From Alphaproteobacteria bacterium (GTDB lineage Bacteria; Pseudomonadota; Alphaproteobacteria; Micavibrionales; Micavibrionaceae): a DNA stretch of 64,000 nt. This document shows positions 7,944 to 15,969 of the stretch, piece by piece. The translations under genes were made by a program, and so were the position numbers. Position 1 is the stretch's first letter, and every line of letters starts with the position of its first letter. Below the pieces are notes generated by a model. The model did no database searches and had not been told where the DNA came from. It worked only from the letters and a program-made list of their open reading frames with translations. The DNA lies in the NCBI GenBank assembly GCA_023384135.1, contig JAHDXS010000001.1:248001-312000 (forward strand), given 5' to 3'.

Positions 7944-8090
7944 TCAGGTGGTGAGCCAGCCGATGACGCAGAGCGCGAGAACGGTGAGGAACGCCGCGCC
8001 GCCGACCGCTTCCCAGTCGATGACCTTCTTGTGGGTTTCAAACGGGCGGACGTGATAGCCGTGCCCGGTTTTCTTGTGCTTGGTGAACAT
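7944..8090 (-). CDS. 48-residue single-pass membrane protein
   Basis: ATG 8090 lies behind AAAGGAGCAAACTAC. The product is MFTKHKKTGHGYHVRPFE followed by a charged stretch and one transmembrane helix (GGAAFLTVLALCVIGWL), ending in TT at the stop 7944-7946. The basic N-terminus before the helix predicts a cytoplasmic N-terminus. It sits between the VirD4-like gene and another small membrane protein on the same strand, so it is probably part of a mobility operon. Confidence 0.65.
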   Translation of the reverse strand: MFTKHKKTGHGYHVRPFETHKKVIDWEAVGGAAFLTVLALCVIGWLTT

Positions 8091-8124
8091 GTAGTTTGCT
8101 CCTTTCTGGGGTTGAGGTTCGGGA

Positions 8125-8433
8125 TCAGAGAAAGCGGGCTGCGATGGCGAGGCCGCCCATCACGAGTGCGGTGGAGATCGAGGCGCGGGCGAAGAAGAAG
8201 ATCAGCAGCGCGACGATGACCCACCAGACGAAGGCGGTGATGTCTTCAAAGCCGTAGCCGTAGTGATTGGCGGTGAAGCCCTGCACCCAGCCGACCGTGC
8301 GGTTATACGCAACGGGCGTGGCGAAGAACGCGACGACCACGGCGATGACGTTCGAAAGGCCGATGACGCTCGACATGAAGATCGACCGTCCGGCTTGGTT
8401 TTGATGGTGTTGCTGTTGCTGCCACGGCTGCAT
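8125..8433 (-). CDS. small membrane protein with several helices
   Basis: This 102-residue protein starts behind GAAAGGAGAGCAGCGTC. A Gln/His-rich head (QQQQHHQNQ) precedes about three hydrophobic helices: VIGLSNVIAVVVAFFATPVA, FVWWVIVALLIFFFA and ALVMGGLAIAARFL. It is an inner membrane protein transcribed with the 48-residue membrane protein. A structural role in mobility or membrane anchoring is possible; no family is recognised. Confidence 0.7.
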   Translation of the reverse strand: MQPWQQQQHHQNQAGRSIFMSSVIGLSNVIAVVVAFFATPVAYNRTVGWVQGFTANHYGYGFEDITAFVWWVIVALLIFFFARASISTALVMGGLAIAARFL

Positions 8434-8552
8434 GACGCTGCTCTCCTTTCGTGAGGAAAGGCTACGTCAGGCGCAAAGCGGGTTTAGGGGGATATGGCGG
8501 ATGCTGAAAATATATTGATCGCTCTCAATACCAAAAAAAGGTATTTTTCAGT

Positions 8553-9674
8553 ATGCAAAAACCTCATGCGCTCGATGAAATCAAGAAGCAGCTCCACGAG
8601 CGCCGCGTGCCGTGCATGGTGGCATTTCTTCATCCTTTTCGAATTGTTGAGGCGAAAGATAAGAAGCCCTGGCAATCTAGCTTACAAGAAGTGAATACTC
8701 GCAGCTGGGACTATGTTGCTCTTCATGAAGTCATTGGGGGCGTGGATGTCGGCCTTCCGGCACCTTACCATATGCTTGTTTGTCGAGACGGTGGTGTTGC
8801 TATTCCCCCAATCCCTGAACTGCGCGGCGAAAAGGAGGCAGTAGCTTTCTTTAACAAGTGCTTTGCCAGTTTGGTTTTAGGAGGAGTGTACTGCGAGGCC
8901 ATTGGTGTGGATGGATTAGATTTTGGGTCTGTGATTGATTGGAAGTTCGTCCGCGTACACTCTGCCTCTCTGTCAGCAACCAATCGTTTTCATAGTCTCA
9001 TCAGGCTGAAGCAAGCATCTGCATTCGAAGCAATAGCTCTTGAGTCACCAAGAACGCTGACATTTGAACTCTTGGAGAGAGCGCTTTTGAAGGGCAGATC
9101 AATCCTCGAATCTATTCCGGAGTTAGGTGGAGAAATTTTCCTTCGAGGAATCACCAGCTATGCCCGGCGTGATTGGAGCGCGGCGCTCGCTAACTTATGG
9201 ATTTCAATCGAGCAAATTACGTCCCACATATGGAAGCGCGATGTGATCGAGCCCGCGAGGAAGAACAAAGTAGTTTCTGGCAGAGTAAAACAACTCTCTG
9301 ATTATCGAACTTGGACAATTTCAGCTCGGCACGAACTTCTTCTTCAGATTGGCAGCATAGACAGTCGTACATTTTCAACCGTTTCTTTGGCCAGAAAGGC
9401 CAGAAATACTTTGGCCCATGAAGGGAGGAGTCCTGATGAAAAAGCGGCGGAAGCAGTTCTCGCATCTGTAAGGGAGCTTCTATTGGCAGCGACAAAAAGG
9501 AGTGACATAGAATTTTTAAATATGAACCTGTCGGACCACACCCTGTCTGACCCTTTTGAGCCTCGAAAAATGGAGATGTTGGAGCCTAAATATTGGATGC
9601 CGATTCCAAAACTACCAAACGAAGAAGAACTAGAGAAGCTGGAGGCAAGTCTCAGGAATCTTCAAAAAAAGTAA
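8553..9674 (+). CDS. HEPN-like protein, candidate abortive-infection RNase
   Basis: This is a 373-residue product. The C-terminal third (about residues 170-315) is all-helical and contains RKARNTLAHEG, where R284-N285-x3-H289 fits the HEPN catalytic Rx4-6H motif with a polar residue after the Arg. The N-terminal half is an alpha/beta region with no motif I recognise. HEPN proteins of this build cut RNA in phage defence (for example ApeA-like proteins). Base composition is clearly more AT-rich than the backbone genes around it and it lies on the opposite strand, as expected of an inserted cargo gene. Family assignment is by motif only. Confidence 0.55.
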   Translation: MQKPHALDEIKKQLHERRVPCMVAFLHPFRIVEAKDKKPWQSSLQEVNTRSWDYVALHEVIGGVDVGLPAPYHMLVCRDGGVAIPPIPELRGEKEAVAFFNKCFASLVLGGVYCEAIGVDGLDFGSVIDWKFVRVHSASLSATNRFHSLIRLKQASAFEAIALESPRTLTFELLERALLKGRSILESIPELGGEIFLRGITSYARRDWSAALANLWISIEQITSHIWKRDVIEPARKNKVVSGRVKQLSDYRTWTISARHELLLQIGSIDSRTFSTVSLARKARNTLAHEGRSPDEKAAEAVLASVRELLLAATKRSDIEFLNMNLSDHTLSDPFEPRKMEMLEPKYWMPIPKLPNEEELEKLEASLRNLQKK

Positions 9675-9709
9675 ACACCCTCATGCAAGCGAACTTCGTC
9701 GATTTGCAC

Positions 9710-10081
9710 TTACGGCACCGTAGAGGCTTGCAGGATCGTCGCTAATATCCGTACACGTTCCTTTGCCTCTCCCCGCACGTAGGGCGTTATATTCGGCGGG
9801 CATGGCGTGCAGCAGAAATCGCGGAACCAGTCGCGGATATGCAGCACTTCGAACACCTCCATATCGAGCAGGACCGTGTGGCCCGTTTCATCAACGATGC
9901 AGCCGCGATAATCCCTGTAGAGATCAGTCAGGAAGTCGAGCCAGTGATAGCTTGAGACGTTCAGGCTGAAACAGAGATCGCGTAAGGCCCGGATGAAAGC
10001 GGGATCAGCCAGTTCGCGGTCCGTCACGAGCCGGGTTCGTTCGCAACGATCCTCGATAATGCAGAGTGCGCAAGCGCCCAT
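9710..10081 (-). CDS. Cys-rich hypothetical protein of 123 residues
   Basis: ATG 10081 follows GGAAAGGAC. The product has cysteines at ACALCIIEDRCER near the N-terminus and FCCTPCPP in the second half, which could bind a metal, with a helical region (LADPAFIRALRDLCFSL) between. It is separated from the next minus-strand gene by 128 bases that hold two small hairpins (near 10133-10150 and 10196-10212). No function recognised. Confidence 0.55.
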   Translation of the reverse strand: MGACALCIIEDRCERTRLVTDRELADPAFIRALRDLCFSLNVSSYHWLDFLTDLYRDYRGCIVDETGHTVLLDMEVFEVLHIRDWFRDFCCTPCPPNITPYVRGEAKERVRILATILQASTVP

Positions 10082-10209
10082 GAATCCGTCCTTTCCGGCG
10101 GCGCGGCGAGCGCGCCGTTATGGAAAGGATTCGGAGCGAGGCTCCGACAAAACGACTCGTGATTTTAGGGATTTTGTTTCTGGCCTTAGTTTCAGGGCGT
10201 TAGCGCCCG

Positions 10210-11346
10210 TCAGAAGCGTTCGGCCAGCTTGTTCTCGACAATCTGGATCAGGTATTTGAGATCGCCAATCTTACGCCCGAAGTCGGTGGCGGCCAACAGG
10301 CGGTCATCCTCACACCGCACGGGTTCGGGACTGAGAAGCCCGAGATGCGCGAGGCTGGGATCGAGGTTAGCGCTGAGCATGTCCACTTGCTTGTCGCCCC
10401 ACGCGATCAATTGAATGGCGTCCCATTCGACCTTGCCGAAGCTGAAGAACGACGCGGCCATGGGCCTGCCGTTCAGACGGGTATCCTGTTCGGTGAGATG
10501 GAGCGAGTAATCCTCCCGGCTGCGCACAGAGCGGGCCTTGACGAAGAGCGGTGGGAAGTTCGCGCCGAATTCCGGGGGCAGATGAATGCGCACCTGCTTG
10601 ATGACGAGGTATGGCGTATCCTCGCTGTCGTCCTCGAAGGGTCCGGCGTCCACGTCGATGGTGACGATGAATTGCCGTCCCGCGCTATCGCGCATGTGGA
10701 GGTTCAGGTTCTTGGCTGTCAGCGTTGCATACCCATGTATGCAGACATCCGTGACGGTGCGTTGTCCGGTCTTGTCTTCCTGAAACACGGCGATGCGCCC
10801 GCGCGTCAGGATGATAGGGTTGTTGGCCAGAGGCGTAAGCTGGAAGGCCATCGCGCAGGTGGGCGAGAAGAGATCGGCGAATAGCCAGCCCGTGGCGAGG
10901 TCGATCAGGTCTTTGCGGGTCCGTTCCTTGCGAAAGCGCCGCGCATCGTGGAGTGCGGTCAACACGTCATCCATATCCGCCCAGAAGAGTAAGGGGTGAG
11001 CGTCCAGCCTTTCCCGGAAGAATGCCGTCATCTGATCCAGCGTCTGGGATTGCGGCCTTGTCTTGCGGTCCTTGAAGCGCGTGACCTTGGCGGCGCTGAT
11101 CGGGGCGTGAACGTCATCGTCCCGTCCCCACATGCCGAGAACGCTTGGACAGGCGTTCATCTGATTGGCCACCGTTTCATCGTCGAAGCCGTGGAGCGCC
11201 TGATAGCAGCGCAGCATGTCGGCGAGCCGCTCATGCGCGAGCGTTCGCACATCCGTTTCCAGAGAGCGGATCAGTCCCTTCGAGGGCGCGACGTATGGAA
11301 GGTTCGTTTGCATTGGGCGCGTCTTGTATAGCAGAGCGCGACTCAT
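10210..11346 (-). CDS. conserved element protein of 378 residues, unknown
   Basis: The N-terminal part (residues about 25-120) looks like a helical, HTH-like region (LADMLRCYQALHGFDDETVA, then a TRFKDRKTRPQSQTLDQMT segment). It is followed by a mainly beta C-terminal half with a long strand-rich stretch (RIAVFQEDKTGQRTVTDVCI). It might be a transcriptional regulator with a sensor domain, but this is inference. The first Met (11346) and Met 12 (11313) are both possible starts and neither has a convincing ribosome site. The gene's upstream side is the hairpin array at 11468-11897, which may be part of its leader or control region. Confidence 0.6.
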   Translation of the reverse strand: MSRALLYKTRPMQTNLPYVAPSKGLIRSLETDVRTLAHERLADMLRCYQALHGFDDETVANQMNACPSVLGMWGRDDDVHAPISAAKVTRFKDRKTRPQSQTLDQMTAFFRERLDAHPLLFWADMDDVLTALHDARRFRKERTRKDLIDLATGWLFADLFSPTCAMAFQLTPLANNPIILTRGRIAVFQEDKTGQRTVTDVCIHGYATLTAKNLNLHMRDSAGRQFIVTIDVDAGPFEDDSEDTPYLVIKQVRIHLPPEFGANFPPLFVKARSVRSREDYSLHLTEQDTRLNGRPMAASFFSFGKVEWDAIQLIAWGDKQVDMLSANLDPSLAHLGLLSPEPVRCEDDRLLAATDFGRKIGDLKYLIQIVENKLAERF

Positions 11347-11467
11347 TCAGGAGGATATGATTACGGAAATGAAGTAAGAGGCTCCGGCCTCCGATGTTTT
11401 CGCTTGGCTGTAGTACAAAGCGCTGATCGTAGTACGCCCCCGGTTTGACCAAAGTGGAGAGCCGCGC

Positions 11468-11897
11468 AAGATGTGCGTTGTAGTACAACGCCATCTTGGC
11501 AAGGGAGGCCCGCTGCGCGCCTCCCGTTGCATCCCTCCCGGCCTGTGGCGCAGATCAGGCATTGAGCCTTCCTGCGCCAGCAATCGTTTCGCCGATTGAC
11601 CACGAGCGGGAGACTTCGGCTCTCCCTGCACCCATCGCTAAAGGGGCTATCGCGCCCCTTGAAACCCACTCGTCAGGGTATTGGCCCCCGACACCCGCCA
11701 TTCAGGAGAGCCTCCAAGCTCTCCCGAAACCCGCATGGCAAACGGCTGTCCGTTTGATCGACAATCAGGGGAGCCTTCGTGCTCCCACCGATACCCCCAT
11801 GACCAACCGTGCGCCGTTTGGAGTCCGTCAGAGGCTTTCGCGCCTCTGAGCCCACGACCAGCGTTTCGCCGCTGGAGCACGACTAAGGGCCGCCCTT
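11468..11897. repeat. array of about 14 short hairpins at ~30-bp spacing
   Basis: Successive inverted repeats with 5-8 bp stems and 4-9 base loops lie at 11468-11497, 11503-11525, 11546-11579, 11581-11598, 11608-11626, 11641-11660, 11672-11692, 11705-11724, 11739-11756, 11769-11786, 11803-11821, 11828-11849, 11858-11875 and 11885-11897. Most centres are 25-35 bp apart. Loops recur as TTTCGC, TATCGC or CTTCGT. The linkers are also alike (GAAACCCACT, GACACCCGCC, GAAACCCGCA, GATACCCCCA). The stem sequences differ from unit to unit, so this is structure conserved over sequence. The stretch carries no credible gene. Its role (single-stranded DNA site, structured RNA leader, or transcription barrier) is unknown. 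Confidence 0.75.
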
Positions 11898-11974
11898 GGA
11901 TGCGATTCTGAATACAGCTGCATTCGGCCGATTCATGCTCGCAAATCGTGTATCCAACGGCTACACTATCGCCC

Positions 11975-12151
11975 ATGAAAGATTCGGGACTCCGCATTCG
12001 GGTCGAGCGCGAGCTTCGGGAGAAGTTTGTCGAGCTATGCCGTGAGCAGGATAGGCCAGCAGCGCAGGTCATTCGGGAGTTCATGAAGCAGTATGTGCGT
12101 GACCATTCAGACGGCGCGGAAGACAGGAAAGGCGGGCAGAAAAAGAAATGA
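11975..12151 (+). CDS. ribbon-helix-helix regulator of the restriction-like operon
   Basis: The 58-residue product from ATG 11975 has an RHH pattern: a short strand (LRIRVERELREKF) then two helices (VELCREQDRPAAQVIREFMK), with a Lys-rich tail. Its stop overlaps the methyltransferase start (ATGA, 12148-12151), so the two are coupled. RHH proteins are usual autoregulators of toxin-antitoxin and restriction operons; here it probably controls the operon's own promoter. A longer start at 11948 is possible. Confidence 0.7.
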   Translation: MKDSGLRIRVERELREKFVELCREQDRPAAQVIREFMKQYVRDHSDGAEDRKGGQKKK

Positions 12152-14931
12152 ATGCCGTCGAGATCGAGGAAGCCATATCCGCGCTAGCTGAGCAGCCTTT
12201 TGATGCTCAGGAGTTTCCGTTCGCGTTCCTCGAAGCCTTTGGCAACAAGGAAGCCACGATCAAGCGCCTTCGCGCCGGAGCAACGAACAAATCCGACATT
12301 GGCGGCGTTCTCCAGACCAACAACATCCATATCAAGACGTGCCGCCCCGGCGAGGTCACGCAAACGCTTGCCGCCCTGAAAGCCAGCCCCGCGACCGCCA
12401 AGGGAAAGGTCAAGTTCACACTGGCCACGGACGGCGAGACCTTTGAGGCTGAGGATGTAGGCACGGGCGAGACGGTGGCCTGCGCCTACGGCAATTTCCC
12501 GGACCACTTCGGCTTCTTCCTGCCTCTGGCGGGTATCTCGACCGTCAAGCAGCTCCGCGACAGCTCTTTCGATATTCGTGCGACAAGCCGCCTCAACAGG
12601 CTCTACCGGACGCTGCTGGAGGAAAATCCCGACTGGGACGTTGCCGAACGCCGCCCTGACATGAACCACTTCATGGCGCGCCTGATCTTCTGTTTCTTCG
12701 CTGAGGATACGGACATCTTCAACGGCACGGGCCTGTTCACCGCGACCGTCGAGCAGATGAGCGCCAAGGATTCGTCGAACACGGATTATGTCATTGGCGA
12801 AATCTTCCGCGCCATGAACGTCAAAATCGCCGAACGGGAGAGTGCAAAGCTTCCCCGTTGGGCCAATTTATTTCCTTATGTCAACGGCGGGCTGTTTTCG
12901 GGCCGCATGGACGTACCCCGCTTTAGCAAGATCGCCCGGTCCTACCTGCTCCACATCGGTAATCTCGACTGGACGAAGATCAACCCCGACATTTTCGGGT
13001 CGATGATTCAGGCCGTCGCCGATGACGAAGAGCGCGGCGCATTGGGGATGCACTACACCAGCGTTCCGAACATCCTGAAAGTTCTCAATCCGCTGTTTCT
13101 AGATGATCTGCGCGAGAAGCTGGAGGAAGCGGGCGACAACAGGATCAAGCTTCTAAATCTGCGCAAGCGGATGTCCCGGATCAGGGTTTTCGACCCCGCC
13201 TGCGGCAGCGGCAATTTCCTAGTCATCGCCTACAAGCAAATGCGGGAGATTGAGGCGGAGATCAACAAACGGCGCGGCGAAACCGAGCGGAAATCGGAAA
13301 TTCCGCTTACGAATTTTCGGGGCATCGAACTGCGCGACTTCCCCGCCGAAATCGCGCGCCTTGCGCTCATCATCGCAGAGTATCAGTGCGACGTGCTTTA
13401 TCGCGGGCAAAAGCTGGCTTTGGCCGAGTTTTTGCCGCTCGACGCGCAGAACTGGATTACCTGCGGCAATGCCCTGAAGCTCGATTGGCTAACGGTCTGC
13501 GAACCTACCGGGATCGGTGGCGGGAAAATTTTTGCCGATGATTTGTTTGGTGCGCCGCTCGATCAGACCAAGGTAGACTTCGAAAACGAAGGCGGAGAAA
13601 CCTATATCTGCAGCAATCCACCGTACCTCGGCAGTAAATGGCAGACTGACGAACACAAATCTGACCTTAAGGCGATCTTCGCCGACAGAACGACGAGTTG
13701 GAAGTCCCTTGACTATGTGGCTGGCTGGTTTCTCAAAGCCGCTGACTACGGGGCCAGAACCAACGCTGTATCGGCATTCGTGTCCACGAATTCGATTTGC
13801 CAAGGGCAGCAAGTTCCAATCCTATGGCCGCTAATTTTCGAAACAGGCCACCAGATTTCCTTTGCCCACACTTCATTCAAATGGGCGAATCTCGCCAGCT
13901 ATAACGCCGGGGTAATCGTAGCCATCATCGCGATATCGCGCGATGTGTCAGCCGCCAAGCGGCTATTCTCAATCGCCGATGATGGTTCGGTGATGGAGCG
14001 GCAGGTGAGCAACATCAATGCCTATCTCGTAGCTGGGGCAAACAGAGCTATCAACGCCGCGCGAAGCCCAATCGGGAACTTGTCTCCGATGCTGTTCGGA
14101 AACATGCCGCGAGACGGCGGGCATTTCATTTTGTCGGCAGATGAGAGACGCCTGCTTTTAGACGCATATCCGGAGCTTGCCCGGTTTGTCCGACCCTATC
14201 TTGGGTCCGAACAGATGATCCAAGGGAAGCCTCGCTGGTGCATATGGATCGAAGCCAAGGATGCGGAATTCGCGAATGCACACCCCTATTTGAGTGCACT
14301 GTTGGCGCGCGTGCGCGAATTTCGTAGCAGCAGCGCAGCTGCGTCAACTCGCGATTTTTCTTCCAAGCCATACCGCTTCGTGCAGATCGCTGGCACGGCT
14401 AAAAACTACACATTAGCGGTGGCAAAGGTGTCGTCCGAAAGGAGGCCATACCTGCCGATACACCTCTTTGACCGAGAGACGATCGTGAGCGACCTACTGT
14501 TTGCACTTTACGATGCTCCCTTGTGGAACATGTCGATAGTAGCATCACGTCTTCATCTGGTTTGGATTAGCACCGTGTGCGGCAAGCTAAAGACCGATTT
14601 CCGCTACTCCAATACCTTGGGCTGGAACACCTTTCCTGTGCCGACGTTCACCGAAAAGAACAAGATCGATCTCACCCGCTGCGCTGAGAAAATCTTGCTT
14701 GCACGCGAGGCGCATTTCCCAGCGACAATTGCTGATCTTTACGACCCCGAAAATATGCCTGCTGATTTGCGCGATGCGCACGAGCACAATGATGAAGTGC
14801 TTGAGCGCATCTACATCGGACGTCGCTTCAAGAATGACACCGAACGTCTCGAAAAGCTGTTTGACCTATATACCCGTATGTCAGCCAATGATGAGTTCAG
14901 CGTACTGCGGGGGAAAGTAGTGCGCGGATGA
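12148..14931 (+). CDS. MmeI-like N6-adenine DNA methyltransferase
   Basis: This 927-residue protein has the class I SAM-binding motif FDPACGSGNF (residues about 348-357) and the catalytic NPPY (490-493), so it methylates adenine N6. Size and the segments FPYVNGGLF and ALGMHYTSV place it with MmeI/YeeA-type proteins, which join an N-terminal nuclease-like region, helical spacer, methyltransferase, target-recognition and C-terminal domains. In the first 150 residues I see no convincing PD-ExK catalytic set, so cleavage is probably done by the nucleases encoded downstream. The start is coupled to the RHH gene and the stop to the PLD gene (ATGA both times). Confidence 0.88.
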   Translation: MNAVEIEEAISALAEQPFDAQEFPFAFLEAFGNKEATIKRLRAGATNKSDIGGVLQTNNIHIKTCRPGEVTQTLAALKASPATAKGKVKFTLATDGETFEAEDVGTGETVACAYGNFPDHFGFFLPLAGISTVKQLRDSSFDIRATSRLNRLYRTLLEENPDWDVAERRPDMNHFMARLIFCFFAEDTDIFNGTGLFTATVEQMSAKDSSNTDYVIGEIFRAMNVKIAERESAKLPRWANLFPYVNGGLFSGRMDVPRFSKIARSYLLHIGNLDWTKINPDIFGSMIQAVADDEERGALGMHYTSVPNILKVLNPLFLDDLREKLEEAGDNRIKLLNLRKRMSRIRVFDPACGSGNFLVIAYKQMREIEAEINKRRGETERKSEIPLTNFRGIELRDFPAEIARLALIIAEYQCDVLYRGQKLALAEFLPLDAQNWITCGNALKLDWLTVCEPTGIGGGKIFADDLFGAPLDQTKVDFENEGGETYICSNPPYLGSKWQTDEHKSDLKAIFADRTTSWKSLDYVAGWFLKAADYGARTNAVSAFVSTNSICQGQQVPILWPLIFETGHQISFAHTSFKWANLASYNAGVIVAIIAISRDVSAAKRLFSIADDGSVMERQVSNINAYLVAGANRAINAARSPIGNLSPMLFGNMPRDGGHFILSADERRLLLDAYPELARFVRPYLGSEQMIQGKPRWCIWIEAKDAEFANAHPYLSALLARVREFRSSSAAASTRDFSSKPYRFVQIAGTAKNYTLAVAKVSSERRPYLPIHLFDRETIVSDLLFALYDAPLWNMSIVASRLHLVWISTVCGKLKTDFRYSNTLGWNTFPVPTFTEKNKIDLTRCAEKILLAREAHFPATIADLYDPENMPADLRDAHEHNDEVLERIYIGRRFKNDTERLEKLFDLYTRMSANDEFSVLRGKVVRG

Positions 14932-15959
14932 AGACTAAGGCATTTATCCAATCAGTCGCGCCGCAGCCTTCGACTCTGTCTGAGCTCCGTCGTGTCCACG
15001 CGTGGGCCGAGACGGACGGCTACTTTGGACTATACGCATATGCGACTCAATCAGGCGTCGTGGCTTTTGATTTGGCGTTTGGAGCGGGATTTTGGCAGGA
15101 CGTCCAATCGAGATGGCTGTTCGGAATCGACTATGGCCGGACACAGCCACAAGCACTCCGGTCCATGATTGGGAAGTCTAACGCAGAGGTTCGAATCCAT
15201 GATGGCGCTTGGGTGGTAGAGAACGACGGCTTTCTCCCAAGACACGACTTCCATATGAAGACAAGTTTTCTGATTAACAGCAACGAATCGCGTTTTGGGA
15301 TGGTCGTTGGTTCCGGGAATTTTTCATCGAATGGCCTTCGCCATGCTGCAGAGTGCGGAGCCAGTTTCCACACTAGCACCCACAGCGAATTCAAAGAGGC
15401 ATTTTGCTCGGCGATGGAGGCCGCTGAAAGTCTCTGGAATACGGCGGCCCCCGCGCAAGACATTATAGAAGCATATGAGCAACGATGGAAATCATCTGCT
15501 GTTATTGAGGCGGCAGGGCTTACTGATCCCACTCCAAACTATGACGACGTTGAAGCGTTCTGGATTGAAGCAGGATACGTCACTCGAAACAGAGGCGCAG
15601 ACCGTCCTGGAAACCAGATCGATATGCCACGTGGCATGAACCGCTATTTTGGGTTCAATGCGCCCGACAGCCTTGCGGTAAATTCCATTATCGGAAGCGT
15701 GACGTTCGAGCCTCCAACTGGCGGCTTGGTTTCCAACAATCTCAGACTTGGCAACAACTTGATGGAGAAGGTTTCGCTTCCAATTCCGGAGACACATGGT
15801 TTCGACATGTACGACGGCAAGGTGCTCGTCTTCTCTCCGACAAATGGTCGCTTCCGCATGTGGGCCTTGGAGGCCGCAGATTTTGAAGCCGCGTTCGGCC
15901 ACAGGCTTGGCGGTGTTCGCGCGATGGGAAGCGGCAGACGATACGGGTATATTAAATGA
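14928..15959 (+). CDS. PLD-family restriction nuclease (NgoFVII/BfiI-like)
   Basis: The 343-residue protein has one phospholipase D half-site: HMK at residues 109-111 followed by VVGSGNFSSNGL at 127-138, which matches the HxK...GS(G)N arrangement of metal-independent restriction nucleases such as BfiI and NgoFVII, active as dimers. The C-terminal 150 residues (GNQIDMPRGMNRYFG, later KVLVFSPTNGRFRMWAL) look like the B3-type DNA-binding domain found in that family. Translation is coupled to the methyltransferase (ATGA 14928-14931) and the helicase starts ten bases after its stop. Assignment is from motifs and context. Confidence 0.75.
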   Translation: MKTKAFIQSVAPQPSTLSELRRVHAWAETDGYFGLYAYATQSGVVAFDLAFGAGFWQDVQSRWLFGIDYGRTQPQALRSMIGKSNAEVRIHDGAWVVENDGFLPRHDFHMKTSFLINSNESRFGMVVGSGNFSSNGLRHAAECGASFHTSTHSEFKEAFCSAMEAAESLWNTAAPAQDIIEAYEQRWKSSAVIEAAGLTDPTPNYDDVEAFWIEAGYVTRNRGADRPGNQIDMPRGMNRYFGFNAPDSLAVNSIIGSVTFEPPTGGLVSNNLRLGNNLMEKVSLPIPETHGFDMYDGKVLVFSPTNGRFRMWALEAADFEAAFGHRLGGVRAMGSGRRYGYIK

Positions 15960-15969
15960 GTAGTACAGA

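Noticed and set aside
11496-11849. 117-residue open frame over the hairpin array
   Set aside because: Low-complexity Pro/Ala/Ser product explained by the repeated hairpins and linkers; no ribosome site.
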